Shown here: positions 1 through 10,169 of the stretch, piece after piece | Position numbering within the stretch: position 1 is the stretch's first letter | Layout of the letters: every line of letters begins with the position of its first letter | Assembly: GCA_964019415.1 (NCBI GenBank) | Contig: OZ025877.1 | Location: 5,230,242-5,294,241 of the forward strand | DNA: 64,000 nucleotides | From: Ianthella basta | Taxonomy: Eukaryota; Porifera; Demospongiae; Verongiida; Ianthellidae | Direction of reading: 5' to 3' | Translations under genes and position numbers: made by a program | Notes under the pieces: model-generated | What the model saw: only the letters and a program-made list of their open reading frames with translations | Databases searched by the model: none | What the model was told of the DNA's origin: nothing

Positions 1-228
1 GTTAGCTGTGTTGTGTTACCTGTAGTGCTGCATGGCTTCCCTAGGGTCTTGTATTATCATTTGGTTTTGCCTGCCTTCTGCATGGATGTAGCTTTTGATT
101 GGTTATGTATCATGTGACTTGTATGGAGCACATGTGCCTTGTTCTGGTGTAATTGGTGTGGAACCACGTGCGAGTGACCATTAGCGTCCGCAGTTGTGCA
201 TGCTTGAATTGTGCCAGCGACCTCGATA
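1..228 (+). mobile_element. LTR of a Gypsy-type retrotransposon, cut by the window edge
   Basis: This stretch matches positions 15-242 of the LTRs at 55,197-55,438 and 58,100-58,341 with only a few substitutions. It ends in CGATA and is followed at 229-233 by CAAGA, the same five bases that flank the complete element at 55,192 and 58,342. It is therefore the right end of the same insertion, duplicated with its host segment. Whether the left of this copy is a solo LTR or a full element lies outside the window. Confidence 0.9.
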
Positions 229-513
229 CAAGACTTCTGTGATTTCACACAACATAGCATGTTGAGAAACAATTGGACCATCATTCCATCTCAGCAGCAC
301 AGGATATCATGAACAAGGTGCCAGAAATAAATCTGTTTATTGCCCAGGTAGCAGCCAACAGCTAGCAGACCACATCTGTAGCTGCCCCAATTGCTGCACA
401 GAACGTTTCCAACCAGTAAGGCCTCTCATGGCAACCAATGTTCCTAGCTACCAAGGGAGACGTGGCGACTGACGTGTTATACTGGAAAGGAAGCGACTAT
501 ATCCTGGGAGCTG
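229..513. other. Intron sequence of kinase gene A, no gene seen
   Basis: Non-coding sequence between the LTR and the next repeat. It is nearly identical to the stretch after the 3' LTR at 58,342-58,625, so it belongs to the A/C duplication. I see no open frame of interest on either strand. Confidence 0.6.
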
Positions 514-920
514 ACAATTAAGGGTCAAACAATTATCACATGTCAATGTGAACTATTTGTTGTTTGCAATGAATGAATGTTCAAATAATTTGTTCCACCG
601 GCAGAGATAGTTGAATATGCAGGTCAGTTATGTAGTGAATACTGGAAGTAAGAGGAGAAAGTCAGAGGAGGAGTGGGATGGGTAAATTTGACCGGAGTAA
701 AGCACTTTGTAGTCATCACCCCATAATCCTTGAGGGTTATGAGGTGTTTCATTCCAAACAAATAAACTGATTCGTGAACAAAATGAAGTAATGTGACATC
801 TGAGGCCATTGTATGATGTTATAGGCTCACAAAAATATTCAAACAAATTATTATTCAATACATGGCTAACAAACAAATATTTGACTACTCAGTTATTCAC
901 TTGACCCTTACTGTTAATCT
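514..920. repeat. Imperfect long-TIR fold-back element (copy A)
   Basis: The left end (TTAAGGGTCAAACAATTAT and on) and the reverse complement of the right end (ending near 920) resemble each other over about 80 bases with many mismatches. This is typical of an old MITE. Copies lie at 28,677-29,234 and 58,626-59,032. No transposase is visible inside. Boundaries are approximate. Confidence 0.4.
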
Positions 921-1925
921 AAAAATTACATTGAAATTGCTTGCCTGCCAAAGAAATCGCCAGTGAAGCCATTCACCTACTGACAATCATTCTTGCAAAC
1001 ACACAAGATACCTCGAAAGGTCAAATCTAACAAAGGACCACATTTTGCAGCTTTGGAGTTAGCCAAGTTTGCTAGAGCTTATGACTTTCTACTCCATTGA
1101 AGAATATGGCTACAGTCTAGTAAAGCAGAAACATTCTTTTGATCTATGCCACAGGGCTCATAGCCTGGATAGCTGGATGACAGAAGATCTCGTCTGGGTT
1201 TCCCAGAGCCAGACCAAGGGAATGGTGCTCACAGAGGTGCTACCAAGGACATATCAGGTGATAGCCTAAAGTCGGGTTCTCACAAAAAAACACCAGTAAT
1301 CGAAATTGCTCCTTCTGCCCCCAATACCAGAGTGAAGAAGATCTACACCTCTAGATGATCCATGTCACCAGCACCTCTCAAGTAAGGTTTGCAGCATAAA
1401 CAGAACAGTCTCAGTGTTTGGTGCGAGGATAATGGTTACATCTTAATTGCACTTAATAATAATAAATGATTGAAACAAACAAATCAAATGGTGCAATCAA
1501 ATCTTTGGCTACTGCCTTCTGGGAGAACTCCCAGTAATAGTAAAACAGTTTGCAAGTGTAAGATAGGTAAACACTGAAGAGATTGGACAGTGAAGTGTAG
1601 TTATGTTTGTGAGTAGTAATTCAATAGAACTTCCCAGCAACTCTGACACAATATTCTTTAGATAAATTACGCATACATACGTAGCTGTGCATGAGCACAC
1701 TCCATAGTGTGCATTGATCTAGTAACAGATAGCTAGGTGCTTTAATTTGTTTATCAGTAGTGCGGTAGGGTTAATTAGCCACTTGGTTTGTACTATTGCA
1801 TGTGTCCTTGTTCTTACTTTTTACAATTTATTTAAAATTTTAATTCAATCTTAATTATTCCACTTAATTTCAGAAGCAAAAAATTCAATACATACTGTAG
1901 TTGATATTGGTATTTTGTAACTTAC
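921..1925. other. Intron of kinase gene A, degenerate repeated sequence
   Basis: Lies downstream of the 54-base coiled-coil exon of gene A and is shared with 29,235-29,946 and 59,033-60,031. It contains a short plus-strand reading stretch with [14 protein letters not shown] near 1,130-1,190. The stretch is longer at 29,455-29,721 and broken in the other copies, so it is probably a transposon or pseudo-exon remnant. I see no exon that joins the gene. Confidence 0.4.
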
Positions 1926-2576
1926 TTCGAGGTCCACCTCTCTTCCAGTTAGTTTCTCTTTTGTTTCCTCCAATTCAGCCTACATTTAGAAGAATAGCAG
2001 GAAACTGACACATAAACAAGACAGCAATACACACTTGCAGCATAAGCCCCACACAGTGTCACATCAGCTAATGCTGCTATCCTAACCATGTGATTTACCA
2101 TGCAAGAGAATACATCGCATTCGCACAGTGAAATACGTAATTAAACAACTTCACTACTTGAAACCAAATGCCCGTAACAATTCAAGAAAGGCATGAAAAG
2201 CTACCAAGAACATGTACTGCACATATATTTTCAAATTTTAGAGTGGACAGTCTACACATAAGTACTGTATGCAAAATTAAGTAAAGATAGGTACTGGGCT
2301 AGTGTGGTCTCTAGGGTACTAGGCACCTAACAAATGCGCCAGTAAACCAGCAAACAAAACATTCCTTAACAGTAGATTTATGCACATAAACAATACATGA
2401 GCCTAACAACCAGAAAGAAGTTATCTGCATACCTGCAGGTTCCTTTTGTCGTCCTTGAGAGCATGCAAATCTTTGTCTGACTTATGTAGTGCATCTTCCA
2501 GCTGCAATGACTGCACCTCTGCTCGTTCCAGTCTTGTCTCCAGTTGTTCAACTTTCCTCTGGAGCTCAGGATGTTT
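1926..2576 (-). CDS. Coiled-coil exons 2 and 3 of kinase gene A
   Basis: Two phase-0 exons. Exon 2 (2,433-2,576, 144 bases, 48 codons) has acceptor TTTTCAG and donor GTATGC. Exon 3 (1,926-1,979, 54 bases, 18 codons) has an acceptor ending GTAG and donor GTAAG. Both encode charged heptad-rich sequence ([38 protein letters not shown]). Paralogous exons of the same length and phase occur in genes B (31,227-31,370; 29,947-30,000) and C (60,701-60,844; 60,032-60,085), which supports them as real. The following exons should lie left of position 1. A coiled coil after a RIP-like kinase would serve oligomerisation; that role is inferred. Confidence 0.8.
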
Positions 2577-2674
2577 CTGAAAATAGAACAAAAATAATGA
2601 CAACAGAACATGTGAAAGCCACATGAAATAACTGTACAACAAATATGACAAAACAGCCAAGCTTCCAGTTGAAT

Positions 2675-3080
2675 CTGTTTATGACAACACAAGGCTGCCA
2701 CTCAAGATCCACATGCCATTTACGAGAAGTCATCACATTCACAATTCAGTCTGAACCTCAGCAACCCCATCTCTCTCACAGCAACTTTTTCGCAGCTTTT
2801 TTTAGCACCACTCCACATCATTCAACTGGAGGAAGAAGTAGTGCTCTTTCTCATGGACATCACTACTACAGCAGGAACTCTAATCAGTCACCACTTGTTA
2901 CACTGCGATCAAACCATACCCCAGCTTGCACCTCAGATGTTGAATTGTTACAATTTGTGCAGAAGCCAGACACAGCATCAATCCAGACTGGTGTCTATTA
3001 AAGAAGAGCTGCTCTGACCTCGGACTCTATTTGAGCCCGGCCTCTACTTGAGCTGGCTTCTATACAGACATATACAGTAC
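2675..3080. mobile_element. Truncated TIR element in kinase intron 1 (copy A)
   Basis: Related to the fuller element at 43,239-43,800. They share the CTCTATTTGAGCC / GCCTCTACTTGAGC block and the right terminus CAGACATATAC. The left terminus is missing. Equivalent copies sit at the same place in genes B (about 31,472-31,875) and C (about 60,950-61,337), so the insertion predates the kinase duplications. Confidence 0.55.
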
Positions 3081-3110
3081 AGGCACACACAATCCCAAGC
3101 ATAAACTTAC

Positions 3111-3941
3111 CAAAGACATCAACTGGGAGTGGATGGTAGCCACATCAGGCCGCAGCTGGTACTGGTTTTGCAAGCACCAAATGATGAGTGGCTTCATTGG
3201 ATGGCCACTGTCAAGCAAGTCAAGGTCCTTTCTTCGGCGCTCAACTTCTTGAGATGAACCAATATTGGTCATCCGTGCAGGAGGAGGTGTGCACGTGCTG
3301 AGTTCCAGCATCAGCACTCCCATGGAGAAGGAATCCACTTTGAGGTTGTAATGGGGCTCTTCCTTTAAAGCCTCTGGAGGCATGAAAACAAATGCACCTG
3401 GTGCCAAGGTCCCCATGTAATCACTGGACCCTGCCAGTAGCACTGACTGACCCAAATCCCCAATCTTTATAGACCCATCTTCGCCTACGAGAATATTCTT
3501 ATCATTGAGGTCACGATGAGCAATCGGTTGTTTCTGCCCATGTAGAAACTTCAAGCCTTCTGCAATGCTCAAAGAGATGCTCAAATGGTCCTCCACACAT
3601 ATCTTGTCCGCACCACGCTTCTTACGCTCTAGATACTCGCGTAGATTCTCCTTCATCGGCTCCATTAGCAGTAATGGCTCCTTGGTCGCGTTGTCCCAGA
3701 AGGCTCCGAGAGAGCGTACGATGTTCGGATGGCGCAGTGTCTCCAGTATCCGGCACTCCTTCTCAAAGTTTCGAAGCTGATCTGGGCTATTTGCTAACAG
3801 CACTGCGTGAATCCGCTTAATCATGACTGGATTCCCTTCGAGTTCGCCGAGACATACTGTCCCATACGAACCACGACCTTTCTCTTCTTTGATTACTAGC
3901 GAAGGTGGCTTCGGGCGGAAAACAGTTCCTGCGGTAGCCAT
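3111..3941 (-). CDS. RIP-like (TKL) protein kinase, first exon, gene A
   Basis: One exon of 831 bases (277 codons) from ATG at 3,941 to donor GTAAGT at 3,110, phase 0. It shows a complete kinase fold: glycine loop GRGSYGTV (about residues 22-29), VMIK lysine, NFEKE helix-C glutamate, HRDLNDKN catalytic loop, DLG in place of DFG (as in vertebrate RIPK1), PPEAL for APE, and [11 protein letters not shown] in lobe C. The HRDLNDKN loop has N where most Ser/Thr kinases have K. An upstream in-frame ATG at 3,980 would add 13 residues; I chose 3,941 because MAT is shared by all three copies. Two coiled-coil exons follow. The C-terminal half is the same in kinases A, B and C, suggesting strong constraint or gene conversion. 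Likely an active Ser/Thr kinase in a signalling scaffold; substrate unknown. Confidence 0.9.
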
Positions 3942-3989
3942 CTTCCAGTCACGCGCGCGCACACACCCCTGCACGCGCACGAGAGGGTG

Positions 3990-6411
3990 TGACAGGAATG
4001 CGTACTATGAAAGCAATCTTAATTTGTACAAAATCCTTTAATGGTTAGAAATTCTAGTTACATGATACTAGTAGCAAATAGCTATAGCTATAGCTAGCTC
4101 AGCCCGCTTAGCTAGCTAGGTATATATAACGGTAGCTAATCAAGCTAGTATGCTAGCTACAAATATTCTAATTATATATAACTAGTTTAATACTTGCAAA
4201 CTGCTATTCTTGAGCACTGGGCCGTTCTCTAGGCCAAGTGGTCCATCTTCCAGTGACATCCTTCCAGGCATTCCATCTTCTAGTGGCTAGAAGTAGATGA
4301 GGCTGAAGTGCACATGGTGACCTACCTAGAAAGAGTTAGCTAGCTAGCTGCGCAGCTAGTAGTTAGCTGGCTAATCAGCCCCTTCAGACAGTTTGGCTTG
4401 ATTTTGTCTTGCATGCTCAGTAAAAACTTCTAAAAGCCTTGAACAGTGCTTCATTCTCCCTATCCACTACATGAACTCTCACAGTAGCTAGCTGTATTGA
4501 TCACAAGTGTTCTGAGGACAGAAAGTAGCAAGGGCTCCCACCATACGTTTGATCAGTTAGCATTTTCCTTTTCTGAATGAATTAAAGCTGCTTGAGTCAC
4601 TGCATTAGCTGAACTGCTGAAGATTTCAGTCCATGCAGGGAATATGTTACAGCAAGACATCTGCCTAATTATAGAATAATTTAAACAAGAATGAAACAAG
4701 ATTTGTGTGTATTAGAAATGATTGAGTGGCTACAATGATGCCAATGATTTAATGATGTGTTGTGTGTGAAGAGATGGCTACCCATTGACAGATGTGGAGA
4801 CAGCATACACATTGGAAATTGAACCTTGAGCATTGAGACTGGCACAACTGTGAATGAGTGAATCTTCTGCTGTGGGCTAAGCTGCCACCATTCATATTAT
4901 GTAAACACTCACGTAGTTACTACAGAGGCCTACCATCTCACATGCATGTGCATGGAATATGAGTCCTATTGCTAGTCGTCATATATTCATTATTACATGG
5001 TATCCCCTGGGACAATCATGTAGCACTTCTCTAAGTCCACCTCCAAAATGAGGAGGATTCTCATATTTTAGCTAGCTATATACCATATGCATGTGTGAAA
5101 AGGAGACAGTGGTGTACCATTCAACATTCCCCCCTCAATATGCTTATGCATGCTTCTTGCACAAAGCACAAGATAATCTATCCTTAGGAATCTTCATCTG
5201 GTTTAGCTTGTGTAAGCAGCATCATATGCACAGTCACCTTGGGAGGGCTGATGCCTGTGAATTGACCATGGCATGTAAACACAAAGGTTTTGTGTACACA
5301 GTTGTATGGCTTAATTAATATAATATTGTCATCATTGAATCTCACACACAGGCTGGCATACATATGTATGCATATGCAGACCCTTGCAGTAACTATACTG
5401 CTATTAGCAGATGAGAAGCGGTGAGGCTGATGCACATTGCATGCATTATCCATGCATGTTGTGCACATGGTACCTCATTTTCTCTGCATTCAATTGTGCA
5501 TGATATTTCATTTGTGTTGACATAATTATTTCACATTGTGAGCTTCAGTGTAAAATGGTGGACAAGATGGTGACTCTGCGACTGTCTTCCTCAGCATAAA
5601 TGTGCTAGATACCATGGCAACAAGGCAATATCTGGAGTGGGCAGATGGATCACTTACCCATGCCCACAAATACACTGGCAATGTCATGCAGCAGCATGAA
5701 TGCACTAGATGAGCAACGCCTGCATGCTCAAAGGAAACATGCTGAAGCCAACTTTGATCTCTGGTCCCTGCAGCTGCATGGCTGAACAATAGCTGGTGTT
5801 CACTGTCTTTCCAGTGGAACATTGACTGTAGCTAGGCTCCTGATCATGAAGAGCACGCAAAAAGCCCTGCAGTGAGGATTGGCACCCCAGCTGACGTGGG
5901 TAGCCACTGTTTTCCCATGGAGATGAGCAGCCATGCGCAAATGAGTGTTTTGCCATTGAATTGGTTGTCCATTGTTCAACACCCTGATCGGGTTGACGTG
6001 GCTCAGCACAGTGAACACGACAGTATGTGAATGAGACTGAATTGCTTGGCAATGGTGAATCCCACGCCCTACCAATAAATCAGCATCCACTTGATACTTG
6101 CCACTTGCTCCACTTGCCTTTACACAGAATTTAACTTATAGAACATATGGAAAGTACGATGTGTCACTTTAAGATTTTACTTCTCAAGGCATTTCTCAGT
6201 AGAACAAGCCAGGAATTTGGACGTAACTGACTGCTGACAGAATGAGGAAAGCCCAATTGTAAAAAGGTCAACATTGTAGAAAAGACAGTGCCCTTGGAAC
6301 TTGAGAGAACTTGACCTTCTACTTACACAATCATTTCATGTTTTATGGTATATATATATATATATATGTCTTACAAGAACAGGTAACAATTAATTGCAAG
6401 TGCAGGCATGT
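3990..6411. other. Upstream region of kinase A, shared with B
   Basis: A 5' flank of about 2.4 kb, matching 32,790-35,241 at high identity. It holds AT-rich sequence with many AGCTAGCT tetramers near 4,070-4,160 and a (TA)n run at about 6,350-6,366. The stretch 5,526-6,090 stays partly open on the minus strand but gives no recognisable protein, and its copy at 34,348-34,922 differs in frame. I would not annotate a gene here. Confidence 0.5.
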
Positions 6412-6412
6412 A

Positions 6413-6993
6413 CCGTATTCGCTCTAAAAATTCGTCACCCTTAGTGCAGCGAAAATTTCGTCTTTTGAGGCAATTAGAGCTGGAATGGAGAAGACCGTCG
6501 AAGGTGACGAATATTTAGAGTTTTCGGACGAAACATTAGAGCGCAGGCGAAACGTTAGAGAGCTTTTCAGTATGGGCGTTCCTTGCTGAAATGGCCGCTT
6601 TCACGTTGACCGTGCGAACAGCAGTGCGAGGCTACCGTCCAACCGAGAAGGATCTGGGACGATTTGCGATCGCTGAACTCCACTGTCGCACGAAAATGAA
6701 AATGAACGACGTACACAGCGTCGAGAAGGCTTATAGACGAACAGAACAATACCAGAAGGACAAAGACAACAGCGAGCGTTGTTGGCTTTGCTCCTAGGCT
6801 TTGTTCCTTGGCCGTCGCAGCCATATTGCAGGCATTTCCGACGAATATTTAGAACACTTCCTGTTCATGACGAAAATTAGAGGCCAATGGCGGAAATTAG
6901 AGAGACAGGAAATTCGTCACCATTAGAGTACACCTGAGCATATTTTTTTCCCTTGACGAAAATTAGAATGACGAATTTTTAGAGCGGATACGG
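6413..6993. mobile_element. TA-flanked TIR element of 581 bp (copy A)
   Basis: Terminal inverted repeats of about 25 bases: the left end starts CCGTATTCGCTCTAAAAATT, and the right end is its reverse complement with one mismatch (CCGTATCC). TA is present on both sides (6,411-6,412; 6,994-6,995), as in Tc1/mariner-type insertion. The inside repeats the words GACGAA and TTAGAG many times and has overlapping small open frames on both strands (6,567-6,824; 6,591-6,797) without transposase motifs. Probably a non-autonomous MITE. An almost identical copy lies at 35,243-35,823. Confidence 0.8.
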
Positions 6994-6995
6994 TA

Positions 6996-7685
6996 TATAT
7001 GCATGGAGGTCATGTGTGGGCAAGCTGTGAAATGCACTAGAATGTACACATCATGCACAAGGAGTCCCATGGCTGAATTCATATGCATGCATGCATAAGG
7101 TACCTCATAAACTGGTGTCATGGTGTCCATAATTCTGTTCATTTTATAGACACAGGATCTCCAGCCATGTGAGTGAAATGAGGTTTACTTATATGCAGTG
7201 CATGTGTTAAATTGAATAAACTACTGAATGCAGGGTAATGAAAAGAAGCCCTAAGGAATTCGTGCATACACTTGAATTTCATACTCTTGACCATTCCTTA
7301 CTAGCCAAAACACATAATGATATACTGTATAAATGATATATACATATGTATATCACTCCCTGGCATACATACTCATTGCTCTACACATTGCAAAAGTCCC
7401 TTCACACCTTGTCACAATCAGTGAAAATTGAACTGCAGCTAGTACTGTTTCTACTGGGTTACTGTTGCAGTGAGTATAAGTAAGAGTTAATACATTAATC
7501 AAGGGCTGAAGAAAGTGGAACATTGACAACGCACAAGATGCAGTATTGGCTATAGCATACAGCAGTCCCTCCATACAAAGCAATTAAAGAAGTCATTCCT
7601 TATTATGTAAAAGTAGGTAATTAAGTACACAAAGGAAACTGCTACAGCATATAAATGGATAAAATGGTTTCTGTTATAAAGAATT
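6996..7685. other. Spacer between TIR element and macro-like pseudogene
   Basis: Shared with 35,826-36,517. No coding potential recognised. It is probably the 3' flank of the macro-like gene that reads toward it from the right. Confidence 0.5.
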
Positions 7686-8840
7686 CTAGAGTGACTTTCC
7701 AATGTGCCTTTCTGCTCCTGCAACAAGGGTGGTAAATTTGCTCTGGTCCAATGCAAGGAAGCAGACATCAGTGAGAAATTCATTATTTGTGAACCGAAAA
7801 TCATGTATTGTTCGGATGAAAGCTGGTAGAATAGATTCAGGCTGGAAGCCACCAATGTCAAAAGTGCTTGGTGCTATAGCAACAGATGGCATCTCCAGTG
7901 TGTCTGCTTCCTGACACACAGCTTCCAAGATCTGCTGGAGGTACTTGTGACCATCTTGACGGGTCCCAAGGGAGCGGTCCAAGATGTTGGCAATGACCAG
8001 GAAACGACAACCAATGGCAGCATGTTGAAGATGAACAGTAAACACATCAAACATATCTGGCTTGCGGTGTTGGTACCTTCCCTTCACTGCCTCACTCAGT
8101 TGACCCTTCAAGTGGCTATCCAGCTCCTTGTTGCGGCCTGTATGAAATCCCAGCTCACTGCAAATGGCAGCCACTTTCACATCAAAATCCTCATACATGA
8201 AGTGGGCCTTCTTTATAGTCATCTTGCGGTGGGTATTCTGTAAGGGGATTTTTACCACATCATCAACACAGCCTGAGGTAGATGCATGCTGGTGCTCTTG
8301 TATATGACTAGTATGACTTGGGGGATGAGCAGAAGGTCTGCCTTGGTCAGCTATTTCAGCATCTGGGTGGGGTGTTGCCTGTTCTTTGCCAGTTTGATGT
8401 ACGGATGTTTTGCTGTTGTTACCTGCAAGGCCATGCCAGGGGGTGACTGTGATGCTTGACAGATTTGTGTGTTTCTTGGTGGTTGCTTACAGGATCTACC
8501 AATAGCCCTCTCAATTCCTACACACAGCACATCAAAGTTGCTTGGATCTAAAGCCAGAAATCACACATCAGTGAGGAAATCATCATTTGTGAACTTGAAC
8601 TGGCTTAGCATGTGTATGAACTCGGGGAGAATAGACTCTGGCTGGAATCCACCAACGACAAAAGTGTTGGGTGCTATGGCAACAGATGGCATCTCCAGTG
8701 TGTCTGCTTCGTGGCACACAGCTTGCAAGATCTGTTGGAGGTACTTGTGACAGGACCCAAGGGAGTGGTCCAAGGTGTTGGCAATGACCAGGTACCGACA
8801 ACCAATGGTAGCATGTTGAACATGAACAGTCATATACAGA
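7686..8840 (-). pseudogene. Macro-like repeat gene, 3' end only, decayed (copy A)
   Basis: Counterpart of 36,518-37,672 in the intact gene. The last macro-like repeat (8,258-7,686) is still open and ends in HIGKSL. The preceding repeat has a CGA-to-TGA stop in TDVRFLALD (near 8,560) and a one-base deletion in the linker near 8,440. At 8,830 the sequence jumps from inside the repeat to the right end of a TIR element, matching 43,792 onward in copy B. The macro domain and all upstream exons are therefore gone. A functional product is unlikely. Confidence 0.85.
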
Positions 8841-9830
8841 AAGTTCATACATACATTTGGGAACAGGTTGCTGTGTGCATCAGTGATGTGTAGAGAGTCC
8901 AATGGTTGGGAGTCCAATTACTGTAATAGTCCAAAGACTAATAGTGATTGAGTCTAATTAAGGCACTATCGTGACCAGTTGAACCTAGAGACTCTAGATT
9001 TTATCATGGTCAGGTCAGAGGCCCTGGGTTCAAATACTGGCTACTCCAATTTTCTCAACAGCCCTTTGCTACTATTCAAAGGTCTATAAACAGTAATGGC
9101 CTAGATTATGTCTTTGACTAGGCTCAGTCACCAATGGTCTTCAGAGTATCAGATATCATGCTCATGATGTCTACTCAGAGTGACCCCAATACTAATGGCT
9201 ACTGCTACGCCCAGTACAATTTTGAATGCATTAGCTCGCTTTGGCAAAACTAAGTCAAATATGGGTGAGTGAGAACAATTTAAGGCCATGGATAGATGCA
9301 TTTTAAGGTACTGTATTGAAGATGGCAAGGGAACCGAAGCCACCTGGTACAGATGAGCGGAAAGCATCACAGACTGCTGTTACCCATTTCATCTTGTCAT
9401 AATTTCCTTATCCTTCCCACCAAAGTTTTGCATACTTCTAACGCACGACACAGGACACCTGTGGACCTGATTCGTGTACAAGTACTTGTACTCACATACA
9501 GACGTGAAGGGTAATGATAGAAGAGTTGGTGAGAATCCAGCTGGTGCAATGCTGGAGCAAGTATGAAGCTAGTGCTCCCATGTATTTACAAACTCCAAGT
9601 CCACCATTTTCTTATGTTTGCTTACATTAAATTCATGTACCCCTATTGTAGCTATATGCAGTGTTATTGAGAATGGTATGTAGTCTGTATTCTGCACCAT
9701 TTTAATAGGTGTAATTCAGGGGCTTAAGTTGTAAGGAAAACTCACATTGCATACAAATTATTAAATTATTTCCCCATAATTACAAGGGATATAAGAATGG
9801 TTAGCCTAGCATGCTAGACCCACGCTAGAC
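8831..9830. repeat. Segment duplicated with 43,792-44,810
   Basis: Begins at the remnant of a TIR terminus and runs in near-identity with 43,792-44,810 until AGACCTGGGTG, where the copies part. It contains a minus-strand open stretch (9,370-9,149) with the conserved run FDLVLPKRANAFKIVLGVAV and a hydrophobic segment. The equivalent frame at 44,380-44,105 is longer. It could be an old tail-anchored exon, but no splice context convinces me. Confidence 0.6.
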
Positions 9831-10169
9831 CTGGGTGTCACCAAATGTGTGCCTTTTCATCATGAATTTCACTTGAGTTACATTTGGCTGCCTAAACCTG
9901 TTGTAGTGGTGTATTGGAAGCACTACATTTTGTATGGACATGTTGTTAGTGCTGTGTACGTACGTACATAGACAGATGCTCATTGATTGCATGCTTTGTA
10001 CATTCTAAGTCTGTGCAGTCACTGTCCGGCATTTGTTCCATTTCTTTCATTCGTACTGCTCAGTTGTTGAATGTTGCCTGAAACGTTATGCGGCTGTGTC
10101 ACAGTGTAGTACTTTGGCATAGCTGGTCATTCTTTGCTGTACATTGTTGTGTCTTGTTTGTTTCTTCAG

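Noticed and set aside
5526..6090. Overlapping minus-strand open frames near 5.5-6.1 kb and 34.3-34.9 kb
   Set aside because: The duplicated copies differ in frame and length, codon patterns look non-coding, and no motif is recognisable.
6591..6797. Possible small protein inside the 581-bp TIR element
   Set aside because: The open frame is a by-product of the GACGAA/TTAGAG word repeats; no transposase or other domain signature.
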